Made by a program: the position numbers and the translations under genes
Notes under the pieces: model-generated
What the model was told of the DNA's origin: nothing
The model's database searches: none
Seen by the model: the letters and a program-made list of their open reading frames with translations, nothing else
In this document: piece after piece, positions 9,768-18,284 of the stretch
How positions within the stretch are numbered: position 1 is the first letter of the stretch
Layout of the letters: each line of letters begins with the position of its first letter
Assembly: GCF_017356245.1 (NCBI RefSeq)
Contig: NZ_JAFMZZ010000001.1
Coordinates: forward strand, 3,739,855 to 3,803,854
DNA length: 64,000 bases
Reading direction: 5' to 3'
Origin: Bordetella petrii
GTDB lineage: Bacteria; Pseudomonadota; Gammaproteobacteria; Burkholderiales; Burkholderiaceae_B

Positions 9768-11117
9768 ATGCCCAGCGCCTGCCGCCAGCCGGATTTCCTG
9801 TCGCGCCTGCTCAACCTGCGCCCGGGCGAATCGCCCGCGGTGGCGGCCGGCCTGGCCATGTTCTTCCTGCTGTTCACGGCCTATTTCATGTTGCGGCCGG
9901 TGCGCGAGACCATGGGCGTGGCCGGCGGCGTGGAAAACCTGCAGTGGCTGTTCACCGGCACCTTCATCGCCACGCTGGCGGCTTTGCCGCTGTTCGGCTG
10001 GGTGGCTTCGGCGGCGCCGCGCCGGCATATCGTGTCATGGGCATACGGCTTTTTCGCGCTGAACCTGCTGGGATTCGCGGCGGTGCTGTGGGCCCGGCCC
10101 GACAGCGTCTGGGCGGGGCGGGCCTTCTACATCTGGGTGTCGGTGTTCAACCTGATGGCGATTTCGCTGGCCTGGAGCGTGCTGGCCGACTTGTTCGCCG
10201 GCGAGCAGGCGCGCCGGCTGTTTGCCCTGATTGCCGGCGGCGCCAGCCTGGGCGGGCTGGCGGGGCCGGTGCTGGGCGCGCTGCTGGTCGTGCCGCTGGG
10301 CCATGGCGGCCTGCTGCTGCTGGCCGCCGCATTGCTGGCCGCCAGCGCCGCGGCGGCGGCGTGGCTGCACCGCTGGCGCGACCGCCACCCCTTTGCAGGC
10401 GCCGACGCGCATGCCGGCGCCGCATCGGCCGACGCGGCGCAGCGCCAGCGGCCGCTGGGCGGCAACCCGCTGGCCGGCGTGGCCGAGCTGCTTCGCTCGC
10501 CTTACCTGCTGGGCATCGCGCTGTTCGTCACGCTGCTGGCCAGCGTCAACACGTTCATGTACTTCGAGCAGGCGCGCATCGTGGCCGAGCATTTTCCCGA
10601 CCGTGCGCGCCAGACCCAGGTGTTCGGCCTGATCGATGCCGTGGTGCAGGCCCTGGCCATTCTCACCCAGGTATTCCTGACGGGCCGCATCGCGCAGCGC
10701 CTGGGCGTCGGCGTGCTGCTGACGGCCGTGCCGCTGCTGCTGGTGGCCGGGTTTCTGTGGCTGGCGCTGGCGCCGGTGTTCGCCGTGTTCGCGGTGGTCA
10801 TGGTGGCGCGCCGCGCCGGCGAATACGCGCTGGTGCGGCCCGGCCGCGAAATGCTTTATACCGTGTTGCCGGCCGAGCAGAAATACAAGGCCAAGAACTT
10901 CAACGACACGGTGGTGTATCGCGGCGGCGACGCGATAAGCGGCTGGGTCAAGCGCGGCGTGGACATGATCGCCGACCAGCCCGCGCTGGCGCTGTGCATC
11001 GGCGCCGGCATCGCCCTGGCGTGGGCCGCCACCGGCGCGTGGCTGGCGCGCTGGCAGCGCCGGATCGAAGCGGGGCGGGCCGGGGCCGGCCCCACCGAGG
11101 CCGGCGCGGGCGGCTAG
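9768..11117 (+). CDS. ATP/ADP-translocase-like MFS transporter
   Basis: 449 residues, about 11-12 TM segments. The motifs LRPGESPAVAAGLAMFFLLF, YFMLRPVRETMGVAGG and RPGREMLYTVLPAEQKYKAKN followed by FNDTVVYRGGDA belong to the COG3202 group, which includes nucleotide exchangers of obligate intracellular bacteria. In free-living proteobacteria these homologues are usually annotated as MFS transporters of unknown substrate. True nucleotide exchange should not be assumed here. The stop codon at 11115-11117 overlaps the convergent aldehyde dehydrogenase stop at 11114-11116. Confidence 0.75.
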   Translation: MPSACRQPDFLSRLLNLRPGESPAVAAGLAMFFLLFTAYFMLRPVRETMGVAGGVENLQWLFTGTFIATLAALPLFGWVASAAPRRHIVSWAYGFFALNLLGFAAVLWARPDSVWAGRAFYIWVSVFNLMAISLAWSVLADLFAGEQARRLFALIAGGASLGGLAGPVLGALLVVPLGHGGLLLLAAALLAASAAAAAWLHRWRDRHPFAGADAHAGAASADAAQRQRPLGGNPLAGVAELLRSPYLLGIALFVTLLASVNTFMYFEQARIVAEHFPDRARQTQVFGLIDAVVQALAILTQVFLTGRIAQRLGVGVLLTAVPLLLVAGFLWLALAPVFAVFAVVMVARRAGEYALVRPGREMLYTVLPAEQKYKAKNFNDTVVYRGGDAISGWVKRGVDMIADQPALALCIGAGIALAWAATGAWLARWQRRIEAGRAGAGPTEAGAGG

Positions 11118-12595
11118 GCGGCCACGGGGCCGAACTTCAGGTTCACGTTCTTGCAGTAGGTGAATTCCAGCAGCTCGGCGAAGCATTCTTCGCGGCCGAT
11201 GCCGGAATGCTTGACGCCGCCGAATGGCGCGCCCATGAAGTGCTGGCTGGAATTGTTGATCCAGACATACCCGGTCTGCATGCGCCTGGCGGCCCGATGC
11301 GCGGTATCCAGGTCGCGGGTCCAGATCGAGCCGGTAAGGCCGAAATCCACGCCATTGACCTGTTCGAACAATGTCTGTTCGTCGCTCCATTTGAACACCG
11401 ACATGACCGGCCCGAAGACTTCTTCGCGCGCCAGGCGCATATGGGGCTGCATATCGGCGAAAACCGTGGCTTCGTAGAAGAAGCCGTTCTGCAATGCGCG
11501 ATCGGCGGGCCGCCTGCCGCCGCACACCAGCCTGCCGCCGTCCTCCAGGCCGATCCGCACATAGTGCTCGACTTTTTCCAGCTGCGCACGGCTGACCAGC
11601 GAGCCCATGGTGGTGGCCGGGTCGGTGGGCATGCCGGGCCGGTGGCGCTGCGGCAGCAGGCGGGCCACCTGGTCCAGTACCCGGTCGTGAATGGATTCGT
11701 GCAGAAAGACGCGGCTTGTGGAACCGCAACTCTGCCCGGACCAGGTGAAGTTCATGCCGCCGATGATGCCATCCACCAGGCGCTCGAGATCGGCATCGGG
11801 ATAGGCGATCAACGCATTCTTGCCGCCGAGCTCCAGCAGCACGGGCTTGAGATGGTCAGAAGCCGTTTTCATTACCGCCTTGCCGGTGGGCACGCCGCCG
11901 ATCAGGGTGATCTTGCGCACCAGCGGATGCCGGCCCATGGCGCTGCCGCACTCCGCTGTGCCGCACAGGAAATTCACCACACCCGGAGGAAATATCGGCC
12001 CCACCAGTTCGGCCAGCTTCAGAATCGACAGCGGCGCCTGGTCGGGCGCCTTGATGACCACGGTATTGCCGGCGGCCAACGGAGCCGCCAGGCGGGCGGC
12101 GGCAAACATCAGCGGATGGTTGTATGCCACGATGCGGGCGATGACGCCCAGCGGCTCCTGGATCGTGTAATTGAAGTTGCCATCCCCCATGGGAATGGTC
12201 TCGCCCTTGATTTCAGTGGCCAGGCCGGCGAAATACTCCAGGCAATCGGCTGCAAAGTCCGCGTCGTTCGCCAGGGCAGAGACAGGGTTGCCGTTGTTGA
12301 GCGCGTCGAGCAGGGCCAGCGGCATGGCATGCTCGCGCAGTACGGCGGCGGCGCGGCGCAGATAGCGCGCACGCGTGGCCGGCGGCGTCGCCGCCCAGTC
12401 GGGAAAAGCCCGGTGGGCCGCCAGCACCGCCGCGTCGACGTCGGCGGCGTTCGCGACCGGCGCGCTGGCGATGACCTCGTTGCGGGCCGGGTTGATGGTG
12501 TCGGCATGGCCAGCGCCCGGCTCATGCCAGGCGCCGCCATAGTAAAGGCCGCGCCGGGTTGGCAGCGTGCCGTCGGGAATGTCGCAGGTCTGCAT
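11114..12595 (-). CDS. NAD(P)-dependent aldehyde dehydrogenase
   Basis: 493 residues, full-length ALDH. Catalytic Glu lies in LLELGGKNALIAYPDAD, catalytic Cys in FTWSGQSCGSTSR, and the cofactor-binding Lys in GNTVVIKAPDQAP. Similar in kind to betaine-aldehyde dehydrogenases. It lies last in a minus-strand run Bug receptor - TPP enzyme - ALDH, so a plausible role is oxidising an aldehyde released by the upstream TPP-dependent decarboxylase. The physiological aldehyde is not predictable. Confidence 0.9.
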   Translation of the reverse strand: MQTCDIPDGTLPTRRGLYYGGAWHEPGAGHADTINPARNEVIASAPVANAADVDAAVLAAHRAFPDWAATPPATRARYLRRAAAVLREHAMPLALLDALNNGNPVSALANDADFAADCLEYFAGLATEIKGETIPMGDGNFNYTIQEPLGVIARIVAYNHPLMFAAARLAAPLAAGNTVVIKAPDQAPLSILKLAELVGPIFPPGVVNFLCGTAECGSAMGRHPLVRKITLIGGVPTGKAVMKTASDHLKPVLLELGGKNALIAYPDADLERLVDGIIGGMNFTWSGQSCGSTSRVFLHESIHDRVLDQVARLLPQRHRPGMPTDPATTMGSLVSRAQLEKVEHYVRIGLEDGGRLVCGGRRPADRALQNGFFYEATVFADMQPHMRLAREEVFGPVMSVFKWSDEQTLFEQVNGVDFGLTGSIWTRDLDTAHRAARRMQTGYVWINNSSQHFMGAPFGGVKHSGIGREECFAELLEFTYCKNVNLKFGPVAA

Positions 12596-12632
12596 GGCTC
12601 ATGTCCTTGTCACAGGGTCCGCTGCGCGGGCT

Positions 12633-14426
12633 TCAGTCGTCCGATCGGGTCAGGCCGGCCGTCATGGCGGGGCTGTAGCCCGTCTGCACCACGGCGTCGA
12701 TCACCACCGCGGCGCCGTTTTTCACGGCCTGCACCGCCTCTGACAGCACGCTTTCCAGCGCTTGCGCGTCTTCGACAGGCCCGTAGGCGGCAAGGCCCTG
12801 GGCGCGCGCCATCGATGCCAGGTCGGGAGCCGGGTTCGCGATGCGCTGGCCTATCCAGCGGTTCTCGACCGGGCGCTGGCGCTGGCGGGCGACCTTCTCC
12901 TGGTGTACTTCGTCGTTGAAAAAAGAACGGTTGTTGCACACCACCATCAGCAGCGGAATCCGAGCATTGGCCGCGGTCCACAAAGCGTTGACCCCCATCA
13001 GGTAGTCTCCGTCGCCGATCACCGCGACGGGCAGGCGGTCGGAACCCTTCAGCGCCAGCGCCGAACCGATTGCCATGCCGGGGCCCGAGCCGATGCCGCC
13101 GCCGCCGTCGTAGCCCAGGAAATCCAATGGGTGGCGGAAATCCCACATGTCGCCGCTCCAGCTCAGGGGCAGCCGCATCAGGCAGGTTTTCTGGCCGTCC
13201 AGAACCCGGCGCAGCACGGCTGCCACGATGGGCACGGTCAGGGGGCCATGCGGGGCCGCCGCTGTCGCCGCCGTCGCGGGCCTTGCGGTGGAATGGGGCC
13301 GCGCCGGTGCTCGCGGCCTGACTTCCTGGTTGAGCAGATCCACCGCCGCCTCGGGTTCGCTGAGCAGGAACAGGTCGACAGGCGGCAGGCCCTGGTGGTC
13401 CATGCTCCAGCCATTGTGGCTGTACTGGTCTACCGACACCTGGATGATCTTGCTGGCCACGGTGTCGCCTTCCCAGGCCTGCTTCAGGGTGCCGGCCAGA
13501 TCCAGCCAGTCCAGGCTGAGCACCACGTCCGCGTCGCGCAAGACCTGCCTGGCCGTCGGGTTAAGGAAGTGCCCGCTGGGCGCCGCGTGCAGCGGATGGT
13601 CGGTGGGGAAGGCGCATCCGACCTTCAAGTCGGTCAGCACTTCGGCGTTCAGGGTCTCGGCCAGCCGGACGCGTTGCCGCCAGCCGTGCTCGTCGCGGCT
13701 GACCCGTCCCGCCAGGATGACCGGCCGCCGCGCCGCGCAAAGCAGGGCGGCAGCCTGGCGAATCAGCTCGCCCCTGGGCTGCGCGGGCGGCGGCGCGGCA
13801 TAGCGGGCCGGATCCGGAACGGAGGGGCGTCCGGCCAGCCTGGATTCCTGCAATGCGGCATCGAAGCATACATAGACCGGGCCCTGCGGCGCCGTGGTGG
13901 CAATCTGCCTGGCGCGCAGCAAGGCTTCCTGGGCGGCGGGCACCGATGCCGGCTGGGCATCCCATTTGATGAAGTGGCGCACCAGCGCGCCCTGGTCCTG
14001 CGCGGTGTGGATCCAGTCTATCCATGGCCGGCGCTTGGCGGCGTCGACCGGCCCCGTGGCGCCCAGCACAATGACAGGGACACGGTCGACCCAGGCGTCG
14101 AAAATCGCCATCGAACCGTGCATCAGGCCGACATTGCTGTGCAGGATGGCGGCCAGGGGCTTGCCCGCGACCTTGGCAAAGCCATGCGCGATGGCAACTG
14201 CATGTTCTTCATGCAGCACCACCATCATCTGGGGCTTTTCGTTGCCCAGGTGGTTGACGATGCTGTCATGCAGGCCGCGAAAGCTCGCTCCGGGATTCAA
14301 CAGCACATACGGAATGTCCATCGCGCGCAGCATGTCGGCCAGCGCATCGCTGCCCCAGATGGTGGTGTCCGCCACATTGGGCGAGGGAATGTCGCGGCGC
14401 ACCGGGACGACGGGAGAATCGGCCAT
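12633..14426 (-). CDS. Thiamine-pyrophosphate-dependent enzyme (acetolactate synthase/decarboxylase-like)
   Basis: 597 residues with the three-domain TPP layout. The N-terminal PYR domain has VLLNPGASFRGLHDS and the conserved Glu in VVLHEEHAVAIAHGFAK; the C-terminal PP domain has VAVIGDGDYLMGVNALWTAA followed by NARIPLLMVVCNN, the GDG-N metal/TPP motif. A low-complexity Ala/Arg/Thr linker sits at about residues 375-395. The family includes acetolactate synthase, benzoylformate decarboxylase and related 2-keto-acid lyases; the gap to ALDH is 37 nt, favouring a decarboxylase-plus-dehydrogenase pair. Substrate unknown. Confidence 0.85.
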   Translation of the reverse strand: MADSPVVPVRRDIPSPNVADTTIWGSDALADMLRAMDIPYVLLNPGASFRGLHDSIVNHLGNEKPQMMVVLHEEHAVAIAHGFAKVAGKPLAAILHSNVGLMHGSMAIFDAWVDRVPVIVLGATGPVDAAKRRPWIDWIHTAQDQGALVRHFIKWDAQPASVPAAQEALLRARQIATTAPQGPVYVCFDAALQESRLAGRPSVPDPARYAAPPPAQPRGELIRQAAALLCAARRPVILAGRVSRDEHGWRQRVRLAETLNAEVLTDLKVGCAFPTDHPLHAAPSGHFLNPTARQVLRDADVVLSLDWLDLAGTLKQAWEGDTVASKIIQVSVDQYSHNGWSMDHQGLPPVDLFLLSEPEAAVDLLNQEVRPRAPARPHSTARPATAATAAAPHGPLTVPIVAAVLRRVLDGQKTCLMRLPLSWSGDMWDFRHPLDFLGYDGGGGIGSGPGMAIGSALALKGSDRLPVAVIGDGDYLMGVNALWTAANARIPLLMVVCNNRSFFNDEVHQEKVARQRQRPVENRWIGQRIANPAPDLASMARAQGLAAYGPVEDAQALESVLSEAVQAVKNGAAVVIDAVVQTGYSPAMTAGLTRSDD

Positions 14427-14444
14427 GAAAGCTCCAGCTGGGGT

Positions 14445-15425
14445 TCAATCGGGTTTGATATGGGCGGCCTCGATGACGCCGGCCCAGCGCTTTTGATCGC
14501 TGGCGATCAGCTTGTTGAAGTCGGCCGCCGTGCTGCTTTCGGCAACAATGCCTTGTTCGGCCAATGTCTGGCGCACCTCGGGCAGTTCGAGCGCGCGCCG
14601 CAGTTCGGCATTGAGCCGCTGTATGACGCCCGCCGGCGTTCCGGCTGGCGCAATCATGCCTATCCAGATGTCGCTTTCAAAACCGGGCACCGTCTCGGCG
14701 ATAGTGGGCACATCGGGCAGCAAGGCGATGCGCGTCAGGCCGGTGGCGCCCAGGGCGCGCAATTTGCCGTCGCGGATATGCGGCAACGCGGAATTGAGCG
14801 GGCAGAACATGATGTCCACTCTGCCGGCAAGCACATCGACCAGCGCCGGGGCCGTTCCCTTGTACGGGATATGCGTCAGTTCGATGTCCGTCATCGACTT
14901 GAAGACTTCCGCCGCCATATGCTGCGGGCTGCCCGAGCCCGCGGAAGCATAAGACAGGCTTTGCTGGCGCTGTCCGGCCAGCGCGATCAGCTCGCTGACG
15001 GAAGCCGCCGGAATCTTGGGCGACACCACCAGCACCATGGGCACACGGCCCAGCATGGTGATGCCTTGTATATCCGTCAGTACATCGAACGGCAGATCGG
15101 CATACAGCACCGGATTGACCGCAACGGTCTGATTGGGCGCGACGGCGATTGTGTAGCCATCGGCTTCGGACTTGGCCAGATAGTCGGTGGCGATGTTGCC
15201 CGCCGCGCCCGGCTTGTTCTCGACAAGCACCGGCTGCCCGAACGATTCCGACATTTTCTGGCCGAGGATGCGCGCCAGCACGTCGTTGGAGCCGCCCGGC
15301 GGCAAGGGCACGATGATGCGAATCGGCCTGGAGGGAAAATCCTGCGCGCGGGCCGCGCGGGGAAGCGCAGCAACGGCGCCCGCGGCGCAGAGGAAAGCCA
15401 ATACTGAACGACGCTGGTATTTCAC
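14445..15425 (-). CDS. Bug-family tripartite tricarboxylate transporter receptor
   Basis: 326 residues: signal peptide of about 27 residues, then DFPSRPIRIIVPLPPGGSND, the signature start of Bug receptors, and later VENKPGAAGNIATDYLAKS and LTHIPYKGTAPALVDVLAGR, both family hallmarks. These periplasmic proteins bind small carboxylates and related compounds. No TctA/TctB membrane partners are nearby, so this is an orphan receptor, as is common in Bordetella and relatives. GTG start at 15425, with GGGAGA as ribosome-binding site. It heads the operon with the TPP enzyme and ALDH. Confidence 0.9.
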   Translation of the reverse strand: MKYQRRSVLAFLCAAGAVAALPRAARAQDFPSRPIRIIVPLPPGGSNDVLARILGQKMSESFGQPVLVENKPGAAGNIATDYLAKSEADGYTIAVAPNQTVAVNPVLYADLPFDVLTDIQGITMLGRVPMVLVVSPKIPAASVSELIALAGQRQQSLSYASAGSGSPQHMAAEVFKSMTDIELTHIPYKGTAPALVDVLAGRVDIMFCPLNSALPHIRDGKLRALGATGLTRIALLPDVPTIAETVPGFESDIWIGMIAPAGTPAGVIQRLNAELRRALELPEVRQTLAEQGIVAESSTAADFNKLIASDQKRWAGVIEAAHIKPD

Positions 15426-15430
15426 GATTG

Positions 15431-15470
15431 TCTCCCTTGTTGTTATGCGGACAGCCGCATCCTAGGGAGA
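15431..15470 (-). promoter_or_regulatory. Structured leader that can mask the Bug receptor ribosome-binding site
   Basis: Nested inverted repeats: ATGCGG-ACAG-CCGCAT (15445-15460) inside TCTCCC/GGGAGA (15431-15436 with 15465-15470). On the minus-strand mRNA the GGGAGA next to the start codon is the ribosome-binding site, so the outer stem would hide it. Seen directly; the regulatory role is inference. Confidence 0.35.
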
Positions 15471-15482
15471 ATCCGCCGCCCC

Positions 15483-15501
15483 TTCAATCTTGAACATTGA
15501 A
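15483..15501. promoter_or_regulatory. Candidate operator TTCAAT-N7-ATTGAA
   Basis: Perfect 6-bp inverted repeat (TTCAAT/ATTGAA, 7-nt centre) in the gap between the HTH-citrate-synthase gene and the Bug receptor gene, 58-76 nt upstream of the latter. Position and symmetry suit a regulator binding site for the Bug/TPP/ALDH operon; the binding protein is unknown, the adjacent HTH-CS protein being one candidate. Confidence 0.4.
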
Positions 15502-15551
15502 TCAATATGAAGGTCCCGCACTACGCGGCGCGCGCGGCAAAGCGGCCGTCT

Positions 15552-16820
15552 TCAGGGCGCTTGCGGGCCCTGTTGGCCGGTCGACGTGAACTTCGCGCGC
15601 GGCCGCAGCATGGTGCCTTCGGCGTGTTGTTCGCGCACATGCGCCACCCAGCCTGCCAGGCGGCTCAGCGCGAACAGGGCAGCCGCCGCCTGGCGCGGCA
15701 GGTCCATCGCACGGGACAGCACGACCAGCGCCAGTTCCTGCCTGGGATGCAGGCCGGCCGTTGCCTGCATGTCTTCGAGAAAGCGGAAAATCGCCCGCAG
15801 TTCGCGCGTCAGCGCGCGGCGACGCACGATGTCCAGCAGCTGGGCGGCCCGCGGGTCGCCGTCCGGATACAGCGGATGATGAAATCCGGGCACGCCCAGG
15901 CCCTGGGCATGCAATTTCCAGGCGCGCCGTATCAGCTCGGGCCGGGTCCTGCCGTGCCCCAGGAAATCCTGGACGCGTTCGTACATGCGCCCCACTTGCA
16001 GGCCGGAAGTGGCGCACAGCGCAGAGGCCACGCAACTGTGCAGCGAGCCGCCCGCAGAGGCCACCACGCGCGCGTTGAATGTGCCGGGCGGCAGCTCATG
16101 ATCCGCCATGAGTATCAGCAGGGCGCGCAACGCTTCCGCGTTTTCGAGTGTGGCGGCCACGCCCAGGGAGTGCAGCAGCGCCTGCACCACGGTTTCACCG
16201 CGCCGCATTGGCCGATAAGCGTGCTGCGGCCCGAGAAACCCGCAGCATGCCACCATCGCCTGCACAATTTCGCGCGCGTTGCAAAGGGTGCTGTCGCCGG
16301 CCAGCCGCTCTGCCGTGGCGCCCCGGTTCATTCCCTGCATCAGCACCACGGCGGCAAGAACCTCCAGCACATTGCTGCGGGGACGGCTTTCCGACATGGC
16401 CTGCGCCAGGACCAGCAGCTCGCGGGACGGCCGCTGCACCGGCCAGGCGGGAGAATGCGCCGGCAGCCGGGCTGTCCACAGCAGCTCGGCAACTGCTTCA
16501 AACGAGATGCCGTCGCGCACCAGGTCGCATGCCAGCAGGCCTCGGTAGCGCGGGCCGCGCGGCGTGATTTCGGTGATCGATGTCGGAAAGATCGGCTCTC
16601 CCCAGTTCATCGCCGATGCCGCCACCGCGCCGTGGCCGGCGCGCGCCGCGGAGCGTTTCCGTACGCGTTCTACGTCATCGCGGCTGTAGAGTTTGGTTTT
16701 CTGGCCCGGCTGGGCGATGCTGCGTATCCAGCCGCGGCTGACATAGGCATACAGCGTCTGCTGGCGTACATCGAGCAGCGCCATGGCCTCGGCCGCGTCG
16801 ATGTAATCGCCATGGGCCAC
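15552..16820 (-). CDS. HTH domain fused to a degenerate citrate-synthase domain
   Basis: 422 residues. Residues 1-60 (DYIDAAEAMALLDVRQQTLY, then a basic stretch and LYSRDDVERVRKR) look like a MerR/excisionase-type DNA-binding helix-turn-helix. Residues about 90-405 match the citrate synthase fold: MADHELPPGTFNARVVAS, GVPGFHHPLYPDGDPRA and FALSRLAGWVAHVREQ. By eye, the catalytic His of the GPLHGGAN motif is Gln (SGLQVGRM) and the catalytic Asp of NVDF is Glu (RQEL); the His of the GFxHPLY motif is kept. That pattern favours a ligand-sensing regulator over an enzyme. It lies upstream of the Bug-TPP-ALDH genes. Alternative: an active citrate synthase/citryl-CoA lyase-like enzyme. Confidence 0.75.
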   Translation of the reverse strand: MAHGDYIDAAEAMALLDVRQQTLYAYVSRGWIRSIAQPGQKTKLYSRDDVERVRKRSAARAGHGAVAASAMNWGEPIFPTSITEITPRGPRYRGLLACDLVRDGISFEAVAELLWTARLPAHSPAWPVQRPSRELLVLAQAMSESRPRSNVLEVLAAVVLMQGMNRGATAERLAGDSTLCNAREIVQAMVACCGFLGPQHAYRPMRRGETVVQALLHSLGVAATLENAEALRALLILMADHELPPGTFNARVVASAGGSLHSCVASALCATSGLQVGRMYERVQDFLGHGRTRPELIRRAWKLHAQGLGVPGFHHPLYPDGDPRAAQLLDIVRRRALTRELRAIFRFLEDMQATAGLHPRQELALVVLSRAMDLPRQAAAALFALSRLAGWVAHVREQHAEGTMLRPRAKFTSTGQQGPQAP

Positions 16821-16828
16821 AGGGCCGC

Positions 16829-17404
16829 TTATTCCGGATGGATGCGGGTGACCTTGGTGCCTTCCAGGCCGATTCCGGCCATCAGGCCCTCCTGGCCGAA
16901 CGGGATGGCATAAACATCCTGCGTGAGCGTGGTGGTGCTCATGCTGGCGGCGGCGCCTTTGTTCACCACCACCACGTTGGGCGCGGCGCCCAGCGACCAG
17001 CCGTCGCTGCGGTCCAGGTATTGCAGCGCCTTTTCGTTCATGAAGAAGAGGGCGTAGCTGAAAGTCTGGATGCCCGCCTGCAGCCCGAACGATGCGCCGG
17101 AAAGGTCGTAATAGGCTTCGGCGCGGCCCTTCCTGAGCAGCGCGCCGTCGCCGTTTTCACCGCCCACCAGCATGCCGGCCTTGACGATCTTGGGAAAGAC
17201 CAGCACCGCCACCGCCTTTTCGGCCAGCGCGCGGGCCCTGGGTTCTTTTTCTTGCAGCTGCTTCAGCGCCTGGGCGGAATCGCGCGAGATTTCGGCGGCC
17301 GAAGCCGCCGACGCGCCGGGAGACCAGGCGGCTGCCGCGCCGGCCAGCAGCGCGGCGGCAAATAGCGCGGGCCGCGCGATTGAAGCTAACCGTGTGTCTT
17401 TCAT
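16829..17404 (-). CDS. Exported SYLF-domain (Ysc84-type) protein
   Basis: 191 residues with an N-terminal signal peptide ending near ASAASA. The rest is a SYLF (DUF500/Ysc84) domain: AVAVLVFPKIVKAGMLVGGE, ASFGLQAGIQTFSYALFFMN and the C-terminal DVYAIPFGQEGLMAGIGLEG. In eukaryotes the domain binds phosphoinositides; in bacteria such exported proteins are common but poorly understood, probably lipid-associated in the periplasm. It ends only 8 nt before the HTH-citrate-synthase gene, suggesting co-transcription, though no functional link is evident. Confidence 0.85.
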   Translation of the reverse strand: MKDTRLASIARPALFAAALLAGAAAAWSPGASAASAAEISRDSAQALKQLQEKEPRARALAEKAVAVLVFPKIVKAGMLVGGENGDGALLRKGRAEAYYDLSGASFGLQAGIQTFSYALFFMNEKALQYLDRSDGWSLGAAPNVVVVNKGAAASMSTTTLTQDVYAIPFGQEGLMAGIGLEGTKVTRIHPE

Positions 17405-17507
17405 TGCAGTGGCTCCGGAATTTCGCGGGACTGGCGCGACAAAAGGTCGTGCTGAGTATCGGTACTGCCCTGCGGATTGTCAACCAGCGCCCCCGCGTCC
17501 GGCATTA

Positions 17508-18155
17508 CTATGCCTGCTTTTCCTGCGCAATGCGCCAGGCTAGGTGGTCCAGGCGGTCCTGCCCGAAGTACGGCTCGCCGTCGTACACGAACATGGGCAC
17601 GCCCCAGTGGCGGGCGGCGCGCTGGTCGCTTTCGTGCCGCGCGATGATGGCGTCGAAGGCGGCCGGATCGGCGGCGATCTCTGCTTCCAGTTCGTGCAGG
17701 TCCAGCCCGGCGCGGCGCACCGCCTGTTCCAGGTGGTCGCCCTGGTCCCAACCGTCCACGCTGCCATCCCACAGCATGCGGCCGACTTGCTCGGCCAGTT
17801 CAAAGGCGCGGCCATGCCGGGTTGCGGCCGCGCCCAGCCGGGTCAGGCGATGGATGTGCGGCTGCTCTTGGGCGATTTCCAGGGTGTCCGGATCCTGCAC
17901 GATGGGATCGGGGCGCGGCCGGCCGAACGGCACGCCCAGATAGCGCGCGGCGCGCGCCGAATCCAGCAACAGATACGGCCGCGCCATCTTGTCCTGGCGG
18001 GTGAAGTGCACCGGCAGCCGGACGGCCAGCGGCGACACGATCTTGAAGTTCCAGTCGATGTTCATGTCTTCGCGCATCGCGCGCATCCTGGGCAGGGCGA
18101 TGTAGCTGTAAGGGCTGCGGAACGACCAATAAGCATCCACAACATGTTTGCGCAC
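17508..18155 (-). CDS. 2-hydroxychromene-2-carboxylate isomerase / kappa-GST-like protein
   Basis: 215 residues, DsbA-like thioredoxin fold. The N terminus DAYWSFRSPYSYIALPRM has the SPYSY signature of HCCA isomerases and kappa-class GSTs, with Ser in place of the CxxC cysteine, so it is not a disulfide oxidase. The C-terminal GVPMFVYDGEPYFGQDRLD is the usual closing motif (GVPxF-fxGExFxGQDRL). These enzymes act on aromatic-degradation intermediates using glutathione. The GTG at 18155 is preferred because AAAGGAGA lies just upstream on the minus strand. Divergent from the LysR gene at 18285. Confidence 0.8.
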   Translation of the reverse strand: MRKHVVDAYWSFRSPYSYIALPRMRAMREDMNIDWNFKIVSPLAVRLPVHFTRQDKMARPYLLLDSARAARYLGVPFGRPRPDPIVQDPDTLEIAQEQPHIHRLTRLGAAATRHGRAFELAEQVGRMLWDGSVDGWDQGDHLEQAVRRAGLDLHELEAEIAADPAAFDAIIARHESDQRAARHWGVPMFVYDGEPYFGQDRLDHLAWRIAQEKQA

Positions 18156-18226
18156 GGATTCTCTCCTTTGATTTTCCTGGCCGCGGGGATCCGGGGCCGC
18201 CAGTCGTTGCCGATGGTAGGCAAGAC

Positions 18227-18240
18227 TTTCCATGCGGAAA
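18227..18240. promoter_or_regulatory. Inverted repeat in the divergent LysR/isomerase promoter region
   Basis: TTTCC-ATGC-GGAAA within the 129-bp gap between divergent genes. Such gaps normally contain the LysR autoregulatory site; which sequence is bound here cannot be decided by eye. Confidence 0.25.
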
Positions 18241-18284
18241 AGCAGATAATTGGCAACACATCCATCACATATTGATATCTCTGC

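Noticed and set aside
9944..12919. 991-codon plus-strand frame across the MFS and ALDH genes
   Set aside because: Arg/Gly/Ala-rich low-complexity translation typical of a wrong frame; both underlying genes have full conserved motifs in other frames.
12762..15407. 881-codon plus-strand frame opposite the TPP enzyme and Bug receptor
   Set aside because: Shadow frame; catalytic and signature motifs are all in the minus-strand genes.
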